Of a DNA stretch of 64,000 nucleotides, positions 42,684 through 51,376 are shown piece by piece. Each line of letters starts with the position of its first letter. The first letter of the stretch is position 1. The position numbers were made by a program, and so were the translations under genes. Under the pieces are notes generated by a model. It saw only the letters and a program-made list of their open reading frames with translations, was not told where the DNA came from and made no database searches. This DNA is from Bradyrhizobium cytisi (lineage in GTDB: Bacteria; Pseudomonadota; Alphaproteobacteria; Rhizobiales; Xanthobacteraceae), in NCBI RefSeq assembly GCF_008123515.1, contig NZ_VSSR01000041.1, forward strand, positions 1 through 64,000. The letters are read 5' to 3'.

Positions 42684-42798
42684 GCAACTGGCCGTCGCTT
42701 ATGAATTGCTGCCAATGGCTTGCCGGCGATCTCACCCGAGGTTCGATCGCATGAAGGGCCCGGAGCGAGCGGGAAACCGCAAACTCGTTGAGGCGCCT

Positions 42799-44172
42799 TC
42801 AATCATTCCAATGGAGCAAGGGCGTTCCGAACGCCCGGCTCCAGACGGACAGGAAACGCGGAAACCAGGAATGGGCCACCGCGCCTTTGTAGGCCCAGGT
42901 GCGATATTTCAGGCCCTGCTCGGAGATCAGCTCTTGATAACCGCCGTGGACTTCGGTCGCGGTGCGAATGTCCTTCAATATCCCTTGCGCGCAGGCGCGG
43001 TAGGTCTCGGTCCCCGCGAATTCGTCAAAGTCCAGCATACGGTCCGCGAACTCGACGTTGAACGTCGGCCAGGACGAACGCCCCTGATAGGCCGGCGCCG
43101 CGATCTTGTGGATCATCTTGTTCCGCGGATTATCCGCCGACACCAGGAAGTGGAACGTGCTGGGGATGCGGAAACGCGGCTCGGCAATGATCAAATCCGT
43201 CGTGGCCGCAAACAACGCGCGTTCGCTGGCATCGCTCATGTCCCAGAAGCCGCGATGCACGCTGACGAAATCCAGCGCGACCAGGAACACCGGCGTGCCA
43301 GCCGTTCCATCCAGCGAATGCCTGATATAGCCGTCCTTGCCGAACAGCCGGAGCAGGTCCCGCTTATACTGCCCGAGGTCGCGCCCAAGCAGCCGCTTCA
43401 GCTCGCTCTCGTCGACCACACCGAGCTGCACGCCCCACATGAAGGTCGTGTAGACGCAGGCATTGGTGACAAAACGCCGGCGCTCGGCGCGGGTGTCCGT
43501 TGCCGCAGAGCGAGGCCCGCTGGCATCGCACAGCAAATATCCGGCGCCGTCAGCCTCGAACGGCTCGAGCTCGCTTGCGAGCTTCAGGATCGCGCGCTTC
43601 AGATCGCCGCCGTGTTCGGCCAGCAACAGTCCACCGGCATGCGCGCATTGCGACATCGCCAGATAGGACGACGCCCGCTCCTCGGCGGAGAGCATCTGCC
43701 GGAGGCCAGCGAGAATGCCGAGCAGCGTGTCCGAAGGACGCGAGAAATAGTTCACGCCGAGATACCGGCCGCGTCCCGCCGGAACGATGGTCGTGGTGAC
43801 GACGTCGGCGCGAACCGCCTCCAGCAGCAGGCGCACGCTCTTTTCGAGCAGGCGCGCCCGGCGCACGGCGTCCTGCGCATCCATGATGGTCTCGGGGTCG
43901 AGGACGTCGGGATAAAACCAGGCAAAGTCGCGCGGGTAATAGGCTGAGGCGTGCGGTGCGCCCGTGACGAGGAACGCCTCGGTCACCGAGAAGGCGCTGT
44001 CCATCGAGTGCCGGTAAAGGTCCTCGATGACTGACAAGGAATGATGCGACTGTCTCAGGAAGCGATCACCGAGAAAATTGACCGCCTGGAGCGCATTCGC
44101 GACAAAGGTCGCGGCCATGCCCTGGTAAAACCGGTTCTCTCGATGGGATGAAAGGGAAATATCGCTGTTCAT
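42799..44172 (-). CDS. large hypothetical protein, possibly an alpha/alpha-barrel enzyme
   Basis: Encodes 457 residues with no signal peptide or membrane helix. Stretches such as SAYYPRDFAWFYPDVLDPET, RFVTNACVYTTFMWGVQLGV and TEVHGGYQELISEQ-GLKYRT-WAYKGAVAHSWF have the look of (alpha/alpha)6 six-hairpin enzymes, with conserved aromatic and acidic residues, but I cannot name a family. No clear Shine-Dalgarno sequence. Isolated from its neighbours, it could act on a carbohydrate; that is only an impression. Confidence 0.75.
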   Translation of the reverse strand: MNSDISLSSHRENRFYQGMAATFVANALQAVNFLGDRFLRQSHHSLSVIEDLYRHSMDSAFSVTEAFLVTGAPHASAYYPRDFAWFYPDVLDPETIMDAQDAVRRARLLEKSVRLLLEAVRADVVTTTIVPAGRGRYLGVNYFSRPSDTLLGILAGLRQMLSAEERASSYLAMSQCAHAGGLLLAEHGGDLKRAILKLASELEPFEADGAGYLLCDASGPRSAATDTRAERRRFVTNACVYTTFMWGVQLGVVDESELKRLLGRDLGQYKRDLLRLFGKDGYIRHSLDGTAGTPVFLVALDFVSVHRGFWDMSDASERALFAATTDLIIAEPRFRIPSTFHFLVSADNPRNKMIHKIAAPAYQGRSSWPTFNVEFADRMLDFDEFAGTETYRACAQGILKDIRTATEVHGGYQELISEQGLKYRTWAYKGAVAHSWFPRFLSVWSRAFGTPLLHWND

Positions 44173-44269
44173 CTGTGTAGGTCGGCCGATGTCTGGTGAT
44201 CCCGGAGCTGGGCAGTCGCTATTCTAGCCCTGCCTGATTCGTATCTCTACCCGGTGACTTGCGGGGGGC

Positions 44270-45547
44270 TTAGCCCACTCGCGGCCTGAAATTCTCGACC
44301 ACCCGCAGCAGCACCCGTGCGCCGGCGTCGGCGTCGGCGAGCTCGACATGCTCGTCCGGATGATGGCTGATGCCGCCGCGGCAGCGGACGAAGATCATGC
44401 CGACATCAGCGATATCGATCATCGCCATGCCGTCGTGCCCTGCTCCACTCGGCAGCTCGAATGCGGAAAAACCTTCGGCGGCGATCGCCTGTGCGATCTG
44501 ATCCTTCAGCCAGGGCGCGCAAGGTGCGGTGCGGTTCTCATGGGTGACGTCGAGCTGAAGCGCCAGCTGCCGGCGCCTTGCGATCGCTTCGATCTGGCGG
44601 ACGACGTCGGCGACCGCGCGCTTGCGATGCATGTCGGTCGGCGCGCGCATGTCGATGGTGAAGGATACTTCGCCCGGAATGACATTGGTCGCGCCGGGCC
44701 TCGCCTGGATATAGCCGACGGTACCAACCAGGCCCCCCTCGTCGGTCCGGCAAAACTGCTCGATCGCGCCAATGCATTCGGCAGCACCACTGAGCGCGTC
44801 ACGGCGCAGCGCCATTGGCACGGTGCCGGCATGCCCAGCCATGCCGGTGAGCCGGGCCGCCAGCCGCGTCGCACCCGCGATCGCGGTCACGACGCCGACA
44901 GGGAGATTGCGGGCTTCGAGCACCGGCCCCTGCTCGATGTGCAATTCAAGATAGGCCAGCAGCTCGCGCCGCGCGCGCGCGGCCGCGCCGATATGGTCAG
45001 GGTCGAGGCCAAATTTGACGAGCGCGTCGCGCATCGAGACGCCGTCGCGGTCGCGCGTATTCAGGACGCTCTCGTCGAACGTGCCGGCGACCGCACGGCT
45101 GCCGAGCAGGGTCGAGGCGAAGCGCACGCCTTCCTCGTCGGCAAAGCCGACCACCTCGATCGCAAACGGAAGGCGCGTGCCGCGCCGGTTGAGCTCGGCG
45201 ACGCAGGCGATCGCCGTGATCACGCCCAGCGGCCCATCCCATTTGCCGGCGTCACGTACCGTGTCGTAATGCGAGCCGAGCATCAGGCAGGGCGCCCCCG
45301 GCCGCTCGCCGTCGTAGCGGCCGCAGACATTGCCGATCGCATCGAGATGCGCGCTCATGCCGGCCTCACGCATCCAGCCAAGGATGAGGTCCGAGGCCGT
45401 GCGCAGTTCCTTCGTGAGATAGATGCGGGTGAGCTTGCCGTCTTCTTCCGAGATCGCCGCGAGCTCGTTGATCCGGCGCACGATCTCCTCGCCGAGCGAT
45501 GCATGTTCAACGGCAGTCACGGCAGCCATCTCGGTCAAGCTTTCCAT
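44270..45547 (-). CDS. Zn-dependent amidohydrolase, allantoate amidohydrolase-like
   Basis: Encodes 425 residues of the M20/AllC group. The metal ligands are in GSHYDTV (His93), KWDGPLG (Asp104), ADEEGVRF (Glu138-139), LELHIEQGP (His203) and a C-terminal His (GGISHHPDEHV). The group includes allantoate amidohydrolase, ureidoglycolate hydrolase and N-carbamoyl-amino-acid hydrolases, so the exact ureide is uncertain. Its location before a purine/ureide import operon favours allantoate. A near-match to a sigma-54 promoter lies about 40 bases upstream. Confidence 0.85.
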   Translation of the reverse strand: MESLTEMAAVTAVEHASLGEEIVRRINELAAISEEDGKLTRIYLTKELRTASDLILGWMREAGMSAHLDAIGNVCGRYDGERPGAPCLMLGSHYDTVRDAGKWDGPLGVITAIACVAELNRRGTRLPFAIEVVGFADEEGVRFASTLLGSRAVAGTFDESVLNTRDRDGVSMRDALVKFGLDPDHIGAAARARRELLAYLELHIEQGPVLEARNLPVGVVTAIAGATRLAARLTGMAGHAGTVPMALRRDALSGAAECIGAIEQFCRTDEGGLVGTVGYIQARPGATNVIPGEVSFTIDMRAPTDMHRKRAVADVVRQIEAIARRRQLALQLDVTHENRTAPCAPWLKDQIAQAIAAEGFSAFELPSGAGHDGMAMIDIADVGMIFVRCRGGISHHPDEHVELADADAGARVLLRVVENFRPRVG

Positions 45548-45582
45548 TCTGGAGACCGCGCCGCGGTCGCAACCCCAATCGA

Positions 45583-45598
45583 TACAAGTTCGGTGCCA
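45583..45598 (-). promoter_or_regulatory. near-consensus sigma-54 promoter of the amidohydrolase gene
   Basis: On the minus strand TGGCACC-GAAC-TTGTA has the correct GG-to-G spacing, but the -12 GC is GT. It lies 36 bases before the ATG of the amidohydrolase gene. The single deviation is at an important position, so activity is uncertain. Confidence 0.4.
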
Positions 45599-45842
45599 GC
45601 GAATTCAGGCCGCCGGCGCCGCTTCAAGTCAGCGCGTGGTTAGCATGAATGCGGGTGGTCGGCCGACCGCCCCGGTGCCCTCATGTACATGCGAGTGCGG
45701 GTTAAGACTGCTTAACTACCTTGCATACAATCGAACAATACTGCTCATAATTTAATCTGCCGGTTTCCTGACCAGGATTTCAGCAGCAGATATATCTTAT
45801 AGTTTTCAATTGCCTAAATCGAAATGCCCGCTCCAGAGCCTC

Positions 45843-45858
45843 TGGCACGAAGCTTGCG
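45843..45858 (+). promoter_or_regulatory. sigma-54 promoter of the first importer operon
   Basis: TGGCACG-AAGC-TTGCG matches the -24/-12 consensus except for the last weak position. It is 75 bases upstream of the ATG of the binding-protein gene. It implies control by an enhancer-binding protein such as NtrC, placing import under nitrogen limitation. Confidence 0.8.
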
Positions 45859-45932
45859 ACATTCGGTTCCGGGCTACGCCAGACCGGCGCAGCCGCGAGA
45901 TTAGGGCGGTCCAGCCGCCAAGGGAGCAAGCA

Positions 45933-47045
45933 ATGGATTTTGGCAGGATTTCACGACGTCACTTGTTGCAGGGCGGTGCCGCCCTCACCCTCGGCGCGGC
46001 GGCTGGCGCCCGCCCGGCCTTCGCGGCCGACACGACCATCGGCTTCATCTATGTCGGCTCGCGCGACGACTACGGCTACAACCAGGCCCACGCACAGGGC
46101 GCGGCGGCGCTGAAGAAGATTCCCGGACTGAAGGTTGTCGAGGAAGAGAAGGTGCCGGAGACCGACGCGGTCGAGAAGACGATCGAGTCCATGATCAATC
46201 TCGATGGCGCCACCCTGCTCTTCCCGACATCGTTCGGTTACTACAATCCGCACATGATCAAGATGGCCAACAAGTTCCCGAAGCTGCGCTTCGAGCATTG
46301 CGGCGGCCTCTGGACCGACAAGGACCCGAAGAACGCCGGCAGCTATTTCGGCTATATCGACGAAGCCCAGTACATCTCCGGCATCGTCGCCGGCTACACC
46401 TCCAAGAGCGGCAAGCTCGGCTTCGTCGCTGCGAAACCGATCCCGCAGGTGCTGCGCAACATCAACGCCTTCGCTCTCGGTGCGAAACTCGCCAATCCGA
46501 AGGCCACGACGCAGGTGATCTTCACCGGTGACTGGTCGATGCCGGTCAAGGAAGCCGAGGCCACCAACAGCCTGATCGACCAGGGCGTCGATGTTCTCAC
46601 CTGCCACGTCGACGGCCCCAAGACCATGGTCGAGAACGCCGCCCGCCGCGGCGCCTTCGTCTGCGGCTATCACACCAACCAGTCGCCGCTTGCGCCGAAG
46701 GCGTATCTGACCGGCGCGGAATGGAATTGGGAAGCGCTCTATCCGAAGTTTGTGAAGATGATCGCCGCCGGCGAGAGCATTGCGAACTTCTACCGCGGCG
46801 GCCTCAAGGAGGAGATCGTCAAGACCTCGCCCTATGGCGAAGCAGTCTCTGCCGAGGCGCGCAAGCACGCCGACGAGGTCAAGGCAAAATTCCTCTCGGC
46901 CGGAGGCTACGCCATCTTCAAGGGTGGGCTGGTCGACAACAAGGGCAAGACGGTGATCGCGGCCGGCACCGATCGCGGCCAGAAGGATCCCGAGCTCGAG
47001 AAGATGGACTACCTCGTCGAGGGCGTGATCGGAGCGACTTCGTGA
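45933..47045 (+). CDS. BMP-family substrate-binding protein, importer 1
   Basis: Encodes 370 residues from ATG 45933 (AGGGAG seven bases before). The signal is Tat-like (GRISRRHLLQGGAALTLGAA, cleavage near AFA-AD at about 31). The mature domain (TIGFIYVGSRDDYGYNQAHA; LLFPTSFGYYNPHMIKMANK; CGYHTNQSPLAPKAYLTGAE) is the BMP/PnrA family that binds nucleosides, purines or similar compounds. A twin-arginine signal on a binding protein is unusual. The stop overlaps the permease GTG (GTGA). Confidence 0.9.
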   Translation: MDFGRISRRHLLQGGAALTLGAAAGARPAFAADTTIGFIYVGSRDDYGYNQAHAQGAAALKKIPGLKVVEEEKVPETDAVEKTIESMINLDGATLLFPTSFGYYNPHMIKMANKFPKLRFEHCGGLWTDKDPKNAGSYFGYIDEAQYISGIVAGYTSKSGKLGFVAAKPIPQVLRNINAFALGAKLANPKATTQVIFTGDWSMPVKEAEATNSLIDQGVDVLTCHVDGPKTMVENAARRGAFVCGYHTNQSPLAPKAYLTGAEWNWEALYPKFVKMIAAGESIANFYRGGLKEEIVKTSPYGEAVSAEARKHADEVKAKFLSAGGYAIFKGGLVDNKGKTVIAAGTDRGQKDPELEKMDYLVEGVIGATS

Positions 47046-48154
47046 CAGCAGAAGCGGCAGATTCTGCCGAGGCGGTCGGGACAATTGCCCCGGCCGCCAA
47101 CCCGGGGTTTCTCCAACGCCACGGCCGCACGATCGAATATATCCTGATCCCGGGCGCGGCGCTTGCCGGCGCGCTCGTGGTTTTCGGCATCTTCGTCATG
47201 CTGTTCGGCAAGAACCCGCTCGACCTCTATTTCTACATGTACTACGGCGCCTTCGGCACCTGGTTCTCCTGGCAGAACACGCTGACGCGTGCTGCGCCCC
47301 TGATCCTCACCGCGCTCTGCACGGCGCTGCCGGCGCAACTCGGCATGGTCATCATCGGCGGCGAAGGCGCATTGCTGATCGGCGCGCTGTCGGCGACGAG
47401 CGCGGCGCTCGCACTCCAGGGCATGCCGCCACTCGTCATCCAGATCGCCATGGTCTGCGCCGGCGTCATCGGCGGCGGCTTGTGGATCATGTTGGCGGGC
47501 GCGCTACGCCAATATCGCGGCGTCAACGAAACGATCTCGAGCCTGCTGCTGGTCTACATCGCGCTCGCGATCCTCAACCATCTCGTCGAAGGCGCGATGC
47601 GCGACCCCGCGAGCCTCAACAAGCCGTCAACCCGCGAGATCGGCGCCGCCAACATGATCGGCTCGATCCCCGGCACCGACGTGCATTGGGGCCTGGTCTT
47701 CGGCCTGATCGCCGCGATCGCGGCTTACATCCTGATCTATCACACCGTGTTCGGCTTCGCCGCGCGCGTGGCAGGCGGCAATATCCGCGCCGCCAAGATC
47801 GTCGGCCTCGGCGTCAGCAAGCTCATCCTGACCATCTGCTTCCTCGCCGGCGGTGCCGCTGGACTTGCCGGCATGGTCGAGGTTGCGGCCGTGCAGGGCC
47901 GTACCAACGCCAATCTCGCCGCCGGCTATGGCTTCACCGGCATTCTGGTTGCCTTCCTGGCGCGGCAAAATCCGCTTGCGATCATTCCTGTCGCGATCCT
48001 GCTCGGCGGCATCAGCGCCAGCGGCGGCCTGCTGCAACGCCGCCTCGGACTGCCCGACGCGTCCGTCCAGGTACTCCAGGGCATCATCTTCGTCTTCGTG
48101 CTCGCCAGCGATGCGCTCTACGGCCGCATCGGTTTCCTGAAGGGAAAATCCTGA
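47042..48154 (+). CDS. ABC permease 1 of importer 1
   Basis: Encodes 370 residues from GTG 47042, which overlaps the binding-protein stop by four bases. About 8-10 membrane helices with the permease motif of the BPD_transp_2 family (VNETISSLLLVYIALAILNH, GYGFTGILVAFLARQNPLAI). It should pair with the second permease to form the channel for a nucleoside- or purine-like substrate. An extended hydrophilic N-terminus of about 35 residues precedes the first helix. Confidence 0.9.
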   Translation: MTAEAADSAEAVGTIAPAANPGFLQRHGRTIEYILIPGAALAGALVVFGIFVMLFGKNPLDLYFYMYYGAFGTWFSWQNTLTRAAPLILTALCTALPAQLGMVIIGGEGALLIGALSATSAALALQGMPPLVIQIAMVCAGVIGGGLWIMLAGALRQYRGVNETISSLLLVYIALAILNHLVEGAMRDPASLNKPSTREIGAANMIGSIPGTDVHWGLVFGLIAAIAAYILIYHTVFGFAARVAGGNIRAAKIVGLGVSKLILTICFLAGGAAGLAGMVEVAAVQGRTNANLAAGYGFTGILVAFLARQNPLAIIPVAILLGGISASGGLLQRRLGLPDASVQVLQGIIFVFVLASDALYGRIGFLKGKS

Positions 48155-48155
48155 G

Positions 48156-49082
48156 ATGGCAGACGGATCGATCGGACTCTGGACCGTCCCGCTCGCCGTG
48201 CTCGGCGGCGCCATCCGCGTCTCCACGCCCTTCCTGTTCGTGAGCCTGGGCGAATGCATCACCGAGCGTTCGGGGCGCATCAATCTCGGCCTTGAAGGCA
48301 CGCTGGTGATGGGCGCAATGAGCGCCTATGGCATTTCGTATCTCACGGGATCGCCGTGGTTAGGGGTGCTTGCCGCCGGCGTCACCGGCGCCCTTCTGGG
48401 CGCGCTGCATGCCGGTATCTGCTCGCTGCCGCGCGTCAACGACGTCGCGGTCGGCATCGCCCTGATGCTGTTCGGCACCGGCCTCGCCTTCTATCTCGGC
48501 AAGCCGTTGATCGAACCGACCGCGCCGCGCCTGCCCGCGATCGATTTCGGCTGGTGGAGCGACATCCCGCAGCTCCGCGCCGCGCTGCGCGTCAATGTCC
48601 TGTTCCTGATCGGCGTCGCGCTGGCACCGATCCTCTATTGGGCCTTCCGCACCACGCGCTGGGGCTTGCTCATCCGCACTGCGGGCGAGAGCTCGGACGC
48701 CGCGCGTGCAATGGGCCACTCCGTGCTCCTGATCCGCCTGCGCGCGACCATGGTCGGCGGCTTCCTCGCCGGCATCGGCGGCTCCTTCCTGTCGCTGTTC
48801 TATCCCGGGAGCTGGAACGAGGGCCTCTCCTCGGGCCAAGGCATCACCGCGGTGGCGCTCGTGATCTTCGCGCGCTGGGATCCTCTGCTCTGCCTCTGGG
48901 CCTCGCTCGCCTTCGGCGGCGCCGCGGCGCTCGGACCGGCACTGCAATCGGTCGGCGTTACCTCCGGCTATCACCTCTTCAACGCCGCGCCCTACATCCT
49001 GACGCTGGCGATCATGATCATCACCTGCTCGCCGAAACGCACGCTGACCGGAGCCCCGGCCGAATTGTCGATCACCCGCTAG
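48156..49082 (+). CDS. ABC permease 2 of importer 1
   Basis: Encodes 308 residues with about eight membrane helices. It begins one base after the permease 1 stop. The N-terminal block TPFLFVSLGECITERSGRIN then LGLEGTLVMGAMSAYG is typical for the second permease of nucleoside (YufQ/NupQ) importers. It is followed 11 bases later by the biuret-hydrolase-like gene. Confidence 0.9.
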   Translation: MADGSIGLWTVPLAVLGGAIRVSTPFLFVSLGECITERSGRINLGLEGTLVMGAMSAYGISYLTGSPWLGVLAAGVTGALLGALHAGICSLPRVNDVAVGIALMLFGTGLAFYLGKPLIEPTAPRLPAIDFGWWSDIPQLRAALRVNVLFLIGVALAPILYWAFRTTRWGLLIRTAGESSDAARAMGHSVLLIRLRATMVGGFLAGIGGSFLSLFYPGSWNEGLSSGQGITAVALVIFARWDPLLCLWASLAFGGAAALGPALQSVGVTSGYHLFNAAPYILTLAIMIITCSPKRTLTGAPAELSITR

Positions 49083-49093
49083 AGAGCAAAACC

Positions 49094-49777
49094 ATGCCCG
49101 AGCGCTATATTAAGTCGGAGCCCTACGCCTGGCCTTACAATGGTGATCTCCGTCCCGAGAACACGGCGCTCATTATCATCGACATGCAGACCGATTTCTG
49201 TGGCATCGGCGGCTATGTCGACAAGATGGGCTATGATCTGTCGCTGACGCGAGCGCCGATCGAGCCGATAAAGAAGTTGCTCGCCGCCATGCGGAGCCAA
49301 GGCTTTCACATCATCCATACCCGCGAAGGCCATCGCCCAGATCTCTCCGATCTTCCCGCCAACAAGCGCTGGCGCTCGCGCCAGATCGGCGCCGGCATCG
49401 GTGATCCCGGTCCCTGTGGCCGCATCCTGGTGCGCGGTGAGCCCGGCTGGGACATCATCGAAGAGCTCGCGCCGTTGCCGGGCGAGCCGATCATCGACAA
49501 GCCCGGCAAAGGCTCGTTCTGCGCCACCGACCTGGAGCTGATCCTGCGTGTGCGCGGCATCGAGAACATCGTCCTCACAGGCATCACCACCGATGTCTGC
49601 GTCCACACCACCATGCGCGAGGCCAACGACCGCGGCTTCGAATGCGTGCTGCTGCATGATTGCTGCGGCGCGACCGACAAGAGCAACCACAACCATGCGC
49701 TGAAGATGATCAAGATGCAGGGCGGCGTGTTCGGCGCCGTCTCAACATCGGATGCTTTCATCGGAGCGATTTCGTGA
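49094..49777 (+). CDS. biuH: biuret amidohydrolase-like cysteine hydrolase
   Basis: Encodes 227 residues of the isochorismatase superfamily. The triad Asp30 (IIIDMQTDF), Lys136 (IDKPGKGSF) and Cys169 (TTDVCVHT) is in place. The spacing equals that of characterised rhizobial BiuH (Asp36, Lys142, Cys175 as I recall, a constant offset of six). Sequences such as PYAWPYNGDLRPENTALI and LPANKRWRSRQIGAGIGDPG match my memory of BiuH closely. BiuH cleaves biuret to allophanate and ammonia. Triuret or N-carbamoyl compounds are possible alternatives. The gene is inserted between permease and ATPase and ends with a GTGA overlap into the latter. Confidence 0.78.
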   Translation: MPERYIKSEPYAWPYNGDLRPENTALIIIDMQTDFCGIGGYVDKMGYDLSLTRAPIEPIKKLLAAMRSQGFHIIHTREGHRPDLSDLPANKRWRSRQIGAGIGDPGPCGRILVRGEPGWDIIEELAPLPGEPIIDKPGKGSFCATDLELILRVRGIENIVLTGITTDVCVHTTMREANDRGFECVLLHDCCGATDKSNHNHALKMIKMQGGVFGAVSTSDAFIGAIS

Positions 49778-51306
49778 TCATCGGCGAAGCGCCTCCGCCC
49801 TCCGGCGCCTTCGGCCTCGACGCCATCGCCATGACCATGCGCTTTGGCGAATTCGTTGCGCTGGACAATGTCGAGCTGAAGGTGCGGCCCGGCTCGTTCC
49901 ATGCGTTGCTCGGCGAGAACGGCGCCGGCAAGTCGACCCTCGTCAAATGCATCATGGGCTATTACCACGCGACCGAAGGCGACATCCTCGTCGGCGGCCG
50001 CGAGCAGGCGATCGCCAATCCGAAGGACGCGCATGCGCTCGGCCTCGGCATGGTCTACCAGCATTTTACACTGGTGCCGGCCATGACGGTTGCCGAAAAC
50101 CTCGTGCTGGCGCGCGACAATGTGCCGGCCGTGGTCGATTGGTCGAAGGAGATGAAGGAGCTCGAGGCGTTCCTGGCGCGGATGCCCTTCAAGGTGCCGC
50201 TCTCGGCAAAAGTTTCCGATATCTCGGCCGGCGAGCGGCAGAAATGCGAGATCCTGAAGCAGCTTTACCTAAAGCGCCGCTTCCTGATCCTGGATGAGCC
50301 GACCTCGGTGCTGACGCCGGCCGAAGCCGACGAGGTGCTCGGCATGCTCCGCGACATGGTCGTCAAGGGCGAGCTCACCATCCTGATGATCACACACAAG
50401 TTCCGCGAGGTCATGGCCTTCGCCGATGAGGTCACAATCCTGCGCCGCGGCAAGCTCGCCGGTGCCGGCAAGGTCGCCGAGCTGACGCCGGACGCGATGG
50501 CGCGCACCATGATCGGCGCAGAGGAGTTGACCGTGCAGCCGCCGCGGACCGGCGAAGCCGGACAGGCGCGGTTGGAGCTGGCAAAAGTCCGCGCGCTCGA
50601 CGATGCCGGCGCCATCGCCGTGCATGACGTTTCCCTCACCGTGCGTGCCGGCGAGATCGTCGGCATCGCCGGCGTCTCCGGCAACGGCCAGCGCCAGCTG
50701 GTCGAAGTCCTGGCCGGCCAGCGCGAAGCGGAGGGCGGTGAAATCCGCGTCGCAGGCGATCCCTATCACGCCAGCCGCGAAGAGATGCGGCGCCACAGGA
50801 TGTCGCTTCTGCCCGAAGAGCCGCTGAAGAACGCGTGCGTCGGCGGCATGAGCGTTGCGGACAACATCGCCTTCCGCGAGTTCGACCGCGCACCCTTCGC
50901 CAGCGGCGGCTGGTGGCTCAACCGCGGCGCCTTCCGCGACGACGCGAAGAAGAAGATTGGGCAGTACAAGATCAAGACCCGCACCCCGGATACGCCGATC
51001 TCGGCGCTGTCGGGCGGCAATGTCCAGCGTGCCGTGCTCGCCCGCGAACTTGCGGGCGATGTCGAGGTGCTGATCGCGGCCAATCCCTGCTTCGGCCTCG
51101 ATTTCGCTGCCGTGGCGCAAATCCACGCCGAGATCATGGCGGCGCGCAACCGCGGCGCCGCAGTGCTGCTGGTCAGCGAGGATCTCGACGAATTGCTAGA
51201 ACTTTCCGACAGGCTGGTGGTGATGTTCCACGGCGAATTCGTGTATGAAGCACGGACCAGCGAAGCCGATCTCACCGAGGTCGGCCGGCACATGGCGGGG
51301 CACTGA
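49774..51306 (+). CDS. dual ATPase subunit of importer 1
   Basis: Encodes 510 residues from GTG 49774. The first nucleotide-binding domain has an intact Walker A (GENGAGKST, 47-55), signature SAGERQK and Walker B FLILDEPTS. The second has a degenerate Walker A (GVSGNGQRQ) but retains LSGGNVQR; the pattern is usual for ribose/nucleoside-type fused ATPases. The four-base overlap with the hydrolase gene shows tight coupling. Confidence 0.92.
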   Translation: MIIGEAPPPSGAFGLDAIAMTMRFGEFVALDNVELKVRPGSFHALLGENGAGKSTLVKCIMGYYHATEGDILVGGREQAIANPKDAHALGLGMVYQHFTLVPAMTVAENLVLARDNVPAVVDWSKEMKELEAFLARMPFKVPLSAKVSDISAGERQKCEILKQLYLKRRFLILDEPTSVLTPAEADEVLGMLRDMVVKGELTILMITHKFREVMAFADEVTILRRGKLAGAGKVAELTPDAMARTMIGAEELTVQPPRTGEAGQARLELAKVRALDDAGAIAVHDVSLTVRAGEIVGIAGVSGNGQRQLVEVLAGQREAEGGEIRVAGDPYHASREEMRRHRMSLLPEEPLKNACVGGMSVADNIAFREFDRAPFASGGWWLNRGAFRDDAKKKIGQYKIKTRTPDTPISALSGGNVQRAVLARELAGDVEVLIAANPCFGLDFAAVAQIHAEIMAARNRGAAVLLVSEDLDELLELSDRLVVMFHGEFVYEARTSEADLTEVGRHMAGH

Positions 51307-51316
51307 CTAATCGTTT

Positions 51317-51360
51317 GAGCATGATCTTTTCGGAAAACCGCTGCACACTTTTCCGGATCA
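51317..51360. repeat. short dispersed palindromic repeat
   Basis: GAGCATGATCTTTTCGGAAA to CTTTTCCGGATCA forms an imperfect hairpin between the ATPase and deaminase genes. I recognise this as a repeat commonly found between genes in Bradyrhizobium genomes. It may affect transcript ends. Confidence 0.6.
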
Positions 51361-51376
51361 CCCTCTAGGGGCATCG

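Larger units (their letters stand above)
45548..45932. other. divergent regulatory region
   Basis: About 385 bases between the amidohydrolase gene and the first importer operon, which are divergent. It holds a near sigma-54 site facing left (45583-45598), a clear one facing right (45843-45858) and the 6+4+6 palindrome GTTAAG-ACTG-CTTAAC (45701-45716) between them. The middle part is A/T-rich. No gene is present. Confidence 0.7.
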
